64,000 nt of DNA from NCBI GenBank assembly GCA_024239075.1, contig JANBVI010000008.1, positions 176,038-240,037 on the forward strand. Reading direction: 5' to 3'. A program made the position numbers and the translations under genes. Of this stretch, positions 7,554 through 14,556 are shown piece after piece. The first letter of the stretch is position 1, and every line of letters starts with the position of its first letter. The notes under the pieces were generated by a model. It saw only the letters and a list, made by a program, of their open reading frames with translations. It was not told where the DNA came from and searched no databases. The DNA is from Fischerella sp. CENA71 (GTDB lineage: Bacteria > Cyanobacteriota > Cyanobacteriia > Cyanobacteriales > Nostocaceae).

Positions 7554-8318
7554 GCTAATTTTTCCTGATTTAAAATTTATGGATTAACTTGATGAGTGAC
7601 ATCTCTACAAAAGCAAATTCCTATAAATATTGTGAATTGAACATTTTACAGACACAATTGTTCGTTATAAACGTGATTTACACTTATTCAGGTGAACATT
7701 GCCATTTTTACTTTTTACATTTATAACCATATAAAATTAATTTGAGGATCTTGTGAAGAATGAATCATGAAACAAAAATAGGAATCCAATTTGATTGTTT
7801 ATTCCATTCACAACGGGTAGCGTGCGCCGCTCGTGAGGCGCTCTTAACAGGGAACAGGAAAGAAGAGAGGTAGAAGTTTACTGAGTTTTTAAGTGCAGAG
7901 CGCAGGCTACGCCAATAAAAATCACATACGAGTTCTATAGTAGATAGCCAAATTTTATATATTTTTACATTTAGCAAAATAAATACTCAGTCTAATTTTG
8001 AGATAAATCACATAATTTATAAAAATTTTAAATATTAGTCGCCTAATTCTTACAATAGGTAATGATTATAGATAAATAAACAAAAGATTTTGTGTTTTTC
8101 AAGAGATTAAGTAAGTTGATAGTAATACATTACTTTGTGTAAATAAATATGAATTCTTTATCATTTTTGCCCAACAGTTTTTAGTTATACCAAATAATCT
8201 AGAATCCTCTGTATTGCACAAGCGTTCACTAATATACATTTATTCATACCAATTGACTTAATTAAGAGTTTGTTTTTTTGTAATTAACACAATTTAAGCT
8301 AAATTTTTTCAAAAACCT
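7554..8318. other. AT-rich intergenic stretch, no gene seen
   Basis: 765 bp, mostly A+T. It contains GC-rich fragments near 7815-7850 and 7894-7916 that look like pieces of dispersed repeats. Frames here are short and composition-driven. The last 100 bp probably hold the promoter of the zinc-ribbon gene at 8319, but no clear -10/-35 pair was identified. Confidence 0.5.
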
Positions 8319-8492
8319 ATGAATTACTGTCCTTGCTGTTCCAGCCCTCTTTTATTACATATACGTGGATCTGAAATATACTGGTTTTGCCGTCATTGCT
8401 GGGAAGAAATGCCTGTGCTGAACTGGGAAAAGCACATTTCATCCTCTAAGTTATTCGTAAAAGATTTAACTCTTTCTGCTGCTGCTTCGTAA
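8319..8492 (+). CDS. 57-residue zinc-ribbon-like small protein
   Basis: ATG at 8319, TAA at 8490-8492. The sequence begins MNYCPCCSSPLLLHIRG and continues YWFCRHCWEEMPV; Cys4, Cys6, Cys7, Cys24 and Cys27 form two CxxC-type knuckles, as in a small zinc ribbon. I believe similar short proteins occur widely in filamentous cyanobacteria, but no function is known to me. A large hairpin (8540-8610) follows its stop and may terminate its transcript. Confidence 0.7.
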   Translation: MNYCPCCSSPLLLHIRGSEIYWFCRHCWEEMPVLNWEKHISSSKLFVKDLTLSAAAS

Positions 8493-8539
8493 AGTAAATA
8501 GATTATTCCAGCGTCTTTTCGCTATACCTGCTCAAAATT

Positions 8540-8610
8540 CAACTAGATCCGCAAGGAGTCCCAACACCAAATCAAAGATTATGGTGTGGGACTCCTTGCG
8601 GATCTAGTTG
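8540..8610. repeat. long near-perfect hairpin (about 29-bp arms)
   Basis: The arm at 8540-8569 (starting CAACTAGATCCGCAAGGAGT) is the reverse complement of 8582-8610 apart from one unpaired base, with a 12-nt loop. It could form a cruciform or a very stable RNA hairpin. No T-run follows, so it is more like a mobile palindrome (MITE remnant) than a normal terminator. Confidence 0.7.
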
Positions 8611-8693
8611 ATGACCTTTGATAAGACTTGAATAGATTTTAGGTTACAGTTCCATGCCCTATTGGGATATGTCCCTCTTGGCCCTAAAATTCT

Positions 8694-8725
8694 ACACGGG
8701 GAGCCAATCAAGGCTTGACCCGTGT
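8694..8725 (+). promoter_or_regulatory. hairpin in the ppa leader
   Basis: ACACGGG at 8694-8700 pairs with CCCGTGT at 8719-8725, and inside it AGCC (8702-8705) pairs with GGCT (8712-8715). It ends 26 bp upstream of the chosen ppa start. It may be a leader structure or a small dispersed palindrome. Confidence 0.35.
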
Positions 8726-8751
8726 ATTACTATTATCTCAGGAGTTTTGTT

Positions 8752-9264
8752 GTGGACTTATCCCTTATTCCCCCTCAACCCAAACCAGGTCTAATCAACG
8801 TTCTGATTGAAATTACGGGTGGAAGTAAAAATAAATACGAATATGACAAAGAGCTACAGGCTTTTGCTTTAGATAGGGTACTTTACGCATCAGTGCAGTA
8901 TCCATATGACTATGGCTTTGTTCCCAACACATTAGCTGATGATGGCGATCCACTTGATGGCATGGTGATTATGGACGAACCTACTTTTCCAGGGTGTGTA
9001 ATTGCCGCCCGACCTATTGGTATGTTAGAAATGATAGACGGTGGCGATCGCGACGAAAAAATCCTTTGTGTACCCGACAAAGATCCTCGCTATACCAACG
9101 TCAAATCAATCAAAGACATAGCCCCACATCGGTTAGAAGAAATAGCAGAGTTTTTCCGCACATATAAAAATCTTGAAAAGAAAGTGACAGAAATTCTTGG
9201 TTGGCATGATGTTGATAAAGTTATGCCTTTAGTGGAAAAATGCATTCAAGCTGGTAAAGGCTAG
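8752..9264 (+). CDS. ppa: inorganic pyrophosphatase
   Basis: Hydrolyses pyrophosphate to phosphate in the cytoplasm, pulling biosynthetic reactions forward. The sequence shows the class I signature [15 protein letters not shown] with its metal-binding Asp residues, YDYGFVPNT, and [19 protein letters not shown] at 8752 with GGAG 7 nt upstream gives 170 residues ([13 protein letters not shown]...), the usual cyanobacterial length. An in-frame GTG at 8722 would add ten Tyr-rich residues without a ribosome-binding site. It precedes panD on the same strand, separated by dispersed repeats, so the two may be transcribed independently. Confidence 0.95.
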   Translation: MDLSLIPPQPKPGLINVLIEITGGSKNKYEYDKELQAFALDRVLYASVQYPYDYGFVPNTLADDGDPLDGMVIMDEPTFPGCVIAARPIGMLEMIDGGDRDEKILCVPDKDPRYTNVKSIKDIAPHRLEEIAEFFRTYKNLEKKVTEILGWHDVDKVMPLVEKCIQAGKG

Positions 9265-9265
9265 A

Positions 9266-9432
9266 GTATATCGGGGATCGGGGATCGGGGATCAGGGATC
9301 AGAAATTGCTATTTATTTTTCCCCTTGTCTCCCCACTCCTCTTGTCCCCCTTGTTCCTTGTTCCTTGTTCCTTGTCCTTCGTCTCCCCACATTCCCCAAT
9401 CCCCAATTCCCAATCCCCAATCCCCCGCCCCC
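9266..9432. repeat. dispersed low-complexity repeats (GGGGATC and CCTTGTTC/CCCCAAT units)
   Basis: A run of GGGGATC heptamers (about 9274-9300) is followed by CCTTGTTC units and CCCCAATTCCCAATCCCC. The same units recur at 15190-15291 (inside nirA), 20620, 21577 and 26000. They are of the STRR kind known from heterocystous cyanobacteria. No gene here. Confidence 0.75.
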
Positions 9433-9440
9433 TACAATCA

Positions 9441-9824
9441 ATGCAACGCACACTTCTTTTAGCAAAAATTCATAACTGTACAATTACAGCAGCTAATCTC
9501 AACTATGTAGGTAGTATCAGTATAGATCGCATATTGATGGAGAAAGCTGGTATCTTACCTTATGAGCAGGTACAAGTAGTAAACAATGCCAACGGTGAAC
9601 GCTTTATTACTTATGCAATCCCCGCACTAGAAAATTCTGGGGCGATTGAACTAAATGGTGCAGCAGCACGTCTAGGCATGATAGGCGATCGCCTGATTAT
9701 AATGGCTTACGGGCAGTTTACTACAGAAGAGTTAAAAAGTTACTCTCCGACTGTTGTCATTGTGGACGAAAAAAATTGTATTTCGGAAATTCGCTACTAT
9801 GATGACCTGCTTAGTAAGACCTAA
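9441..9824 (+). CDS. panD: aspartate 1-decarboxylase proenzyme
   Basis: Makes beta-alanine from L-aspartate for pantothenate and coenzyme A synthesis. From ATG at 9441 the protein has 127 residues, the family length. Gly24-Ser25 (NYVGSISID) is the self-cleavage site that yields the pyruvoyl group on Ser25; Lys9, Arg54 and Tyr58 of the known active site are also present. The frame is open further upstream to 9306, but that part is repeat sequence with no family similarity, so the later ATG is chosen. The next gene begins 12 bp after the stop, so they are probably co-transcribed. Confidence 0.95.
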   Translation: MQRTLLLAKIHNCTITAANLNYVGSISIDRILMEKAGILPYEQVQVVNNANGERFITYAIPALENSGAIELNGAAARLGMIGDRLIIMAYGQFTTEELKSYSPTVVIVDEKNCISEIRYYDDLLSKT

Positions 9825-9835
9825 TAGCAAAAAAA

Positions 9836-10735
9836 ATGTCAAATTTTGAGCAGTCATCACCCCAGATATATTTGAATCAGAAGCAAGATATTCAACCCTC
9901 CAACCACCGGGGAAAATTCCTAGTGCAATTTTGGGGTGTACGGGGTTTAATTCCCACGCCAGATAGCAGTACAAGCCGCTATGGTGGTAATACTGCTTGT
10001 GTAGAAATGCAGTTAGCCAACAAACACCTCGTTTTTGATGGAGGTACTGGTTTACGTATACTCGGTAAAACTTGGCTAAAACAACAACAGTCACTAGAAG
10101 CTCATTTATTTTTTACTAACTCCCAATCAAATCGGATTCAAGGATTTCCATTCTTTGCGCCAGCATTTATTTCTGAAAATAGTTTTCACATCTATGGAAC
10201 AGCAGCCTCAAATGGAGCTTCTATCAAGCAATGTTTATATGATCAGATGCTGCTACCACACTTTCCTTACCCTTTACAGATGATGCAATCTGAGTTGCAA
10301 TTTCACAATTTTCATCCGGGTAAGATAGTAAAGCTAGATGAGATCACGATAACGACTGCGCTCATAAATAAAATCCAAAAGTCTATAGGTTATAAAATCA
10401 GTTGGCAGAATTGTAATGTTGCTTATGTAACTGATTTACCCAAGGAAGTTGACCCTACTGAGCAAGAAAACATCATTCAGCTAGTTAAAGATGTTGATTT
10501 GCTGATTACTAATATCAGCACTTCTTTAAGCTTCCACAAAACTGACTCTGGTAATTCACATTGGCAAACAGCTGTGGATTTAGCTGATATACATAATATC
10601 AAGCAAATAGTCTTTTCTCTCCATCACCCAGACGATTCTGATGATTGGCTTGATCAGATACAAATAGAAATTGCATCTGCTTTTCCACAAGCTTTAATAG
10701 CTTGTGAAGGTTTAATTTTGAATGTTTGTCAATAG
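9836..10735 (+). CDS. metallo-beta-lactamase-fold protein lacking the metal site
   Basis: 299 residues. The N-terminal half fits the MBL-fold group that starts FWGVRGxIPTP...RYGGNT, with GGTG at 69-72. Where the family has THxHxDHxxGFPFF, this protein reads TNSQSNRIQGFPFF (94-107): all four metal-binding residues of HxHxDH (positions 95, 97, 99, 100) are replaced by N, Q, N and R. The late HHPD motif remains. It is therefore probably a pseudoenzyme with a binding or regulatory role, not a hydrolase. It follows panD closely in what looks like one operon. The reading frame is intact and typical in codon use. Confidence 0.85.
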   Translation: MSNFEQSSPQIYLNQKQDIQPSNHRGKFLVQFWGVRGLIPTPDSSTSRYGGNTACVEMQLANKHLVFDGGTGLRILGKTWLKQQQSLEAHLFFTNSQSNRIQGFPFFAPAFISENSFHIYGTAASNGASIKQCLYDQMLLPHFPYPLQMMQSELQFHNFHPGKIVKLDEITITTALINKIQKSIGYKISWQNCNVAYVTDLPKEVDPTEQENIIQLVKDVDLLITNISTSLSFHKTDSGNSHWQTAVDLADIHNIKQIVFSLHHPDDSDDWLDQIQIEIASAFPQALIACEGLILNVCQ

Positions 10736-10742
10736 TCAATGA

Positions 10743-11837
10743 TCAAGAGTCAATTGTTAGTAGCTTGGGATTATAGACTGTGGACTTCAGTTTATCAATG
10801 CTTTGAGTAACTTCTTGAAGTTTTACTGCTACTGCACCAGTTGTCAATAATTCTTTTGCCTTGGTAATACCCGATTGCATATCTGAACAAATACCAGAAC
10901 GCCACAGGTAAAACCCACCGTTCCATAAAGCTGTTTCCATGAGTTCACAAGATATAGCTTTTAATACACCTTGCATATCTGCCACTAGTTCTTCAGTAGT
11001 ACTCAAGGGTACATTTGTGGTAGTAAAGCCGTAATCACGAGGAGCTAAATGCAATCTTTTTATTTGATTGCTGGTTGCAGGTGTTAACAAACCAATAATC
11101 GCGGTGCGATCGCGTGGTAAATCACAACTACCTTCTAATCCTTTGACAGTTGTAAAATTAGTTACTCCTCGCCTAGTCAAAGCATCTTGAAACATAGCTT
11201 CTGTGGGAGGATGAACAAACCCCGACACAATGTGAGCATTGCCAGCATAAGGACACCAAATTAATTCCATAGTGGCAAAGGGTGGACGCTTACCTAATTG
11301 ATCACGGTAATCCCAAATACTTTTAGTTAAGGTAAAATGCTGAGGTTGGTACACAAAGCCAATACCTGTTTCCTCAAGCACCTGTTGAGTTCTTTCCAAA
11401 ATTAAACCAGTCCAATCTACCCCCAAACCCTGCCAAATTTCTACCAAAGGTAAACCATATTTAGTTGGTAAGCGATCGCCTCCATGCATCACTACTGGTT
11501 GTCCAGCAGCAGCTAATATCAACGCCGTGATCGGGCTAATGGGTGCTGTGCGGGTTCTGCCATCATAGGGTATACCCAAAACCATAACTGGTTTTACAGA
11601 AGATATAGACGCTAGCTTTGGCCCTAGTTGATCATAGGCATCTAACATCCCTGCTAATTCCTCTCCATTCGGACGTTTAATGCGGTGAGCAATCAAAAAA
11701 GCCCCTATTTGGGCTGGTGTTGCTTCACCCAACAGCATCATCCTAGTAGCAGCAGCAGCTTCCTCACGAGTCAAATTTTCTCCCGTATGATTACCACTAC
11801 CTACCTTTTTCAGTAAATCCCGAAATGTATTGCTCAT
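10743..11837 (-). CDS. cnaT: CnaT, TrpD-like protein needed for nitrate-assimilation gene expression
   Basis: 364 residues related to anthranilate phosphoribosyltransferase (MLLGEATPAQIGAFLIAHRIK near the N-terminus, MHGGDRLPTKYG where TrpD binds substrate). The canonical PRPP motif is altered (GIPYDGRTRT), so classical TrpD activity is doubtful. In Anabaena PCC 7120 the gene next to ntcB with this similarity is cnaT, whose product is required for expression of the nir operon; position and similarity support the same name here. It is third in the leftward nirB-ntcB-cnaT run, 82 bp after ntcB. Whether it modifies a regulator is unknown. Confidence 0.8.
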   Translation of the reverse strand: MSNTFRDLLKKVGSGNHTGENLTREEAAAATRMMLLGEATPAQIGAFLIAHRIKRPNGEELAGMLDAYDQLGPKLASISSVKPVMVLGIPYDGRTRTAPISPITALILAAAGQPVVMHGGDRLPTKYGLPLVEIWQGLGVDWTGLILERTQQVLEETGIGFVYQPQHFTLTKSIWDYRDQLGKRPPFATMELIWCPYAGNAHIVSGFVHPPTEAMFQDALTRRGVTNFTTVKGLEGSCDLPRDRTAIIGLLTPATSNQIKRLHLAPRDYGFTTTNVPLSTTEELVADMQGVLKAISCELMETALWNGGFYLWRSGICSDMQSGITKAKELLTTGAVAVKLQEVTQSIDKLKSTVYNPKLLTIDS

Positions 11838-11839
11838 AT

Positions 11840-11915
11840 TTTTTGTCCTTTGTCATTACTCATTTGTCCTTTATACAAAGACACTTGACCAATGACCAAT
11901 GACCAATAATTAATT
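11840..11915. repeat. heptanucleotide STRR between ntcB and cnaT
   Basis: Runs of GACCAAT and GACAAAG/TCATTAG-type heptamers fill most of the ntcB-cnaT spacer. Similar spacers lie before nirA, nrtA, nrtC, nrtD, mlaF and the oxidoreductase gene at 35478. Confidence 0.65.
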
Positions 11916-11919
11916 GTAC

Positions 11920-12858
11920 TTAACAAGCGGATTTCTCTAAAGGAACTTGTGGTGGTACATTGTCCCTCACTAACTGCCAAAAATGCAGGATAGGAGGAAT
12001 TTGCAAACGATCTTGAGTTGTCACCATCACCACTCGACGAGTCAGGTTGGAGTTGTCAGCAGAACCATTACTAACCAAGGGACGAACGGCTAAGGTGGGG
12101 TCTTTACGTGCTTCTACCAATGCTGAATTAGGCAGCAAAGCGATTAATTCTCCCTGACGCACTACTCCCCGGAAAGCGTCTAAAGTATTGACTTCTAACA
12201 CTGCCTGGAGTGTAGCTTGCAAGCGTTCAAATCGATCTTGAACAAGACGTTGCATTCCATAACCATCTTTGAAAACTACTTGTGGATAACGAACTAACTC
12301 TGACCAAGGAATGCGTTCATACTGGGCTAGTGGATGATTGGCCGCGATCAGGACTTCTATTGCTTCATCATATAAAACTTCTACCACCATTTCTTTACCC
12401 GCAGTTAAAAAGCGATTATTCATTACAATCGCCATATCTACTAGTCCATCTTTGAGAACTTTTAAAGCGCGATCGCTACCCAAGGATGTCACTCGCAGTT
12501 GCACGTTGGGATAATCGTGACAAAATTGTTGCAATACTGGTGGCAAGTAATAAGCACACAGCGAGTGAATTACTGCTATACACAACTCAGGCTGCTTTCC
12601 TGCTACTAAATCAGCTATCTCATTGGTAGCTGTTTGCCACTCTTGGCAAATTTTACGCGCACGAGGTAGCAAGCGTTCACCAGCCAAAGTCAGCTTTGCT
12701 TGACCTGTTCTATGAAATAATTCCAAACCCAAATCTGCTTCCAGTGCCTGGATTTGGCGACTGATAGTCGATTGGGTAACATTACATTTTCTTGCTGCCC
12801 CTTGGAAGCTACCAGTGTCCGTGATCGCTAGAAAGGCTTGCAACTGCTCTAGTCGCAT
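11920..12858 (-). CDS. ntcB: NtcB, LysR-type activator of nitrate assimilation genes
   Basis: 312 residues. The N-terminal winged helix-turn-helix reads MRLEQLQAFLAI...GSFQGAARKCNVTQSTISRQIQALE, the LysR pattern, followed by a periplasmic-binding-like effector domain. In cyanobacteria NtcB activates the nir operon when nitrite or nitrate is present, acting together with NtcA. The gene faces away from nirA, between nirB and cnaT, as in Anabaena. Its own upstream region has an NtcA box with a correctly spaced -10 (12895-12936). A TGCA-N5-TGCA site near nirA is a likely target. High confidence from sequence plus context. Confidence 0.9.
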   Translation of the reverse strand: MRLEQLQAFLAITDTGSFQGAARKCNVTQSTISRQIQALEADLGLELFHRTGQAKLTLAGERLLPRARKICQEWQTATNEIADLVAGKQPELCIAVIHSLCAYYLPPVLQQFCHDYPNVQLRVTSLGSDRALKVLKDGLVDMAIVMNNRFLTAGKEMVVEVLYDEAIEVLIAANHPLAQYERIPWSELVRYPQVVFKDGYGMQRLVQDRFERLQATLQAVLEVNTLDAFRGVVRQGELIALLPNSALVEARKDPTLAVRPLVSNGSADNSNLTRRVVMVTTQDRLQIPPILHFWQLVRDNVPPQVPLEKSAC

Positions 12859-12864
12859 GTGGAT

Positions 12865-12878
12865 GTAGCCTGAATTAC
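12865..12878. promoter_or_regulatory. second GTA-N8-TAC site in the ntcB leader
   Basis: GTAGCCTGAATTAC is a full NtcA core palindrome, 7 bp before the ntcB ATG and downstream of the predicted transcription start. In this position NtcA binding would block rather than activate. It may also be chance. Confidence 0.4.
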
Positions 12879-12894
12879 ATTTATGGGTGGAACT

Positions 12895-12936
12895 AACTTA
12901 ACGTATTTGTAGCAACATTTTAGTAGAGTTTGTTAC
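12895..12936 (-). promoter_or_regulatory. NtcA-activated promoter of ntcB
   Basis: GTAGAGTTTGTTAC at 12923-12936 is a perfect GTA-N8-TAC core. On the minus strand exactly 22 bp separate it from TAAGTT (12895-12900), a TAN3T -10 element. This is the class II NtcA promoter layout. Transcription would begin about 30 nt before the ntcB start codon. Confidence 0.7.
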
Positions 12937-13032
12937 ATCTATTTTTGTATTTGCATTCAAAACGACAATTAAGTATTCCCCTTTGTCCTCCTTGTTCCTC
13001 TTACCAATTTTTAATTTTTAATTGATAAGTCC

Positions 13033-14127
13033 TCACTCCCATTTGAGAGCCAGATTCTTCAGTGCTGCGATCGCATGTAGTCTGACTCGTTCATCAGTAT
13101 CTTCTGCAAGAGCAATTACAGCTTTTTTAGCTTCTATTCTGCCTAATTGTCCCAGCGATAAAGCTATTTCTCCTTTAATTGCTACATTTTCCAGTGCTGG
13201 GTGCTGTTTTTGCAACATTGCCAATAATATTTCTGTTGCGATTGGAGTTAACTGTGGTTGTTTGATTCTTCCCAGAACTGTTACGATTTCTTGACACAAT
13301 GTCACTGATTCCAATTGATTCAGCGCTGTGCCAAGATATTCCAAACTGGAAGGTGTTTCTATCCAGCTCAAAGCATGGATAATGTCGATTTGCAATTTTA
13401 TTGGTGTGTGAGGCGACACCAGTACTTGAAATAAATATTGAGCAGCATTGTCACCACCCATACGCGACAAAGCAACTGCCGCCGTACAACAGACATCCAG
13501 ATTAAAGTCATAGAGTCTAGGTTGCAATTTTGTGACTAAATCTAATGTGTCGCATAATTCTGGATGGAAGCTCAAACCTAATATAGCTTCTCGCCGAACC
13601 GGGGCAGCAATATCATCTAACGCCCGTAGAAGTACTGGTGGTATACGTTCATCATGGAAGCTGCTCAGGGTTTCAATTACAGTAGTACGAACGGCTACAA
13701 ACGGATCGGCTACTACAGTTAACAGTGGTGTAATAACTTCTTGATGACGAATGAGGGAAAGCGATCGCACTGCTAACAAGCGCGTTTCGTCATCTGTCAA
13801 CAGTTCGCTTAAAGCAGCAATCGCAAGCGTACCCATTTGTCCGAGTGCTGATACTGCCATTGTTGTCAGTTCTTCATCTGCTTCTGTTTTCAGTAATTCT
13901 ATCAGGGCAGAAATTGCATCTGGATGCTGAAATTCTCCCAAAATTCGTGCTGCATACCAGCGCAATTCTTCTTCGAGTTCATCATCTGTCAATATCTCTA
14001 TCAGTTGAGGAATAGCGATCGCTCCCAAATGTTTAAATACTTTGGTTATCTCCCAGCGTTGCTGAAAGTCCCCCATGAGCAAAGCAGAGAGTGCAAATTC
14101 CAGTTGTTCCTGTTTATTTTCTATCAT
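13033..14127 (-). CDS. nirB: HEAT-repeat protein, NirB of the cyanobacterial nir region
   Basis: 364 residues composed almost entirely of HEAT-type helical pairs (for example ALIELLKTEADEELTTMAVSALGQM), as in PBS-lyase-like HEAT proteins. In Anabaena PCC 7120 a protein of this kind, encoded divergently from nirA and called nirB, is needed for full nitrite reductase activity. It is unrelated to the NADH nitrite reductase also named NirB. Gene position here is the same: divergent from nirA across a 429-bp regulatory region. It probably helps nitrite reductase maturation or assembly; the mechanism is not known. Name by context and similarity. Confidence 0.75.
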   Translation of the reverse strand: MIENKQEQLEFALSALLMGDFQQRWEITKVFKHLGAIAIPQLIEILTDDELEEELRWYAARILGEFQHPDAISALIELLKTEADEELTTMAVSALGQMGTLAIAALSELLTDDETRLLAVRSLSLIRHQEVITPLLTVVADPFVAVRTTVIETLSSFHDERIPPVLLRALDDIAAPVRREAILGLSFHPELCDTLDLVTKLQPRLYDFNLDVCCTAAVALSRMGGDNAAQYLFQVLVSPHTPIKLQIDIIHALSWIETPSSLEYLGTALNQLESVTLCQEIVTVLGRIKQPQLTPIATEILLAMLQKQHPALENVAIKGEIALSLGQLGRIEAKKAVIALAEDTDERVRLHAIAALKNLALKWE

Positions 14128-14291
14128 TTTTTATTTAAATCTTGACCTAGCCTGAGTAAGCCTTGAACTATAGTTTTTGGCTGATAGGGCGTCTTCCCTC
14201 AAAACAATCAAGCACCAATTAACCACTAACAAAAAAATACTGGCGATCGCTTGTATCTAAACGCTTTACGGCTATTTTGGGTTACATTTCA

Positions 14292-14304
14292 TGCACTAAA
14301 TGCA
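14292..14304. promoter_or_regulatory. NtcB-type operator upstream of nirA
   Basis: TGCACTAAATGCA fits TGCA-N5-TGCA, the site described for NtcB in unicellular cyanobacteria. A related pair with a 4-bp spacer (TGCATATATGCA) follows at 14323-14334. Both lie 10-50 bp upstream of the NtcA box, where a co-activator would be expected. Confidence 0.6.
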
Positions 14305-14342
14305 TGTTTTTAATACATTTTGTGCATATATGCAACTATTTC

Positions 14343-14384
14343 GTAACAAAGTATACGATTTTTATGTTTTTACAATTTTAACCT
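14343..14384 (+). promoter_or_regulatory. NtcA-activated promoter of the nirA operon
   Basis: GTAACAAAGTATAC (14343-14356) is a GTA-N8-TAC NtcA core, and TAACCT (14379-14384) is a TAN3T -10 box exactly 22 bp downstream. This gives a predicted start near 14391 and a leader of about 166 nt. The leader contains CCCAATG heptamer repeats (about 14498-14530). Confidence 0.8.
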
Positions 14385-14494
14385 AAGTACGTGTGAATCA
14401 AAATTGCGATTCAGTACTCAAAAAGAATTGACCAACTAACCACATATCTTAGTCCTTAGCCCTTTGTTATTTGTCATTCGTCATTAGTGCAAGG

Positions 14495-14535
14495 CTGATG
14501 CCCAATGCCCAATGCCCAATACCCAATGCCCACAG
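14495..14535. repeat. CCCAATG heptamer repeats in the nirA leader
   Basis: Five near-identical CCCAATG/CCCAATA heptamers lie in the predicted 5' untranslated leader of nirA, 20-60 nt before its start codon. STRR family. Confidence 0.75.
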
Positions 14536-14556
14536 ACTAGTGATTAACAACTAATC

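Noticed and set aside
7765-7977. 70-residue minus-strand frame
   Set aside because: Composition-driven, includes repeat fragments, no ribosome-binding site or recognisable domain.
9306-9440. Upstream extension of panD
   Set aside because: Encoded by CCTTGTTC/CCCCAAT repeats; PanD aligns from the ATG at 9441 with the cleavage site at Gly24-Ser25.
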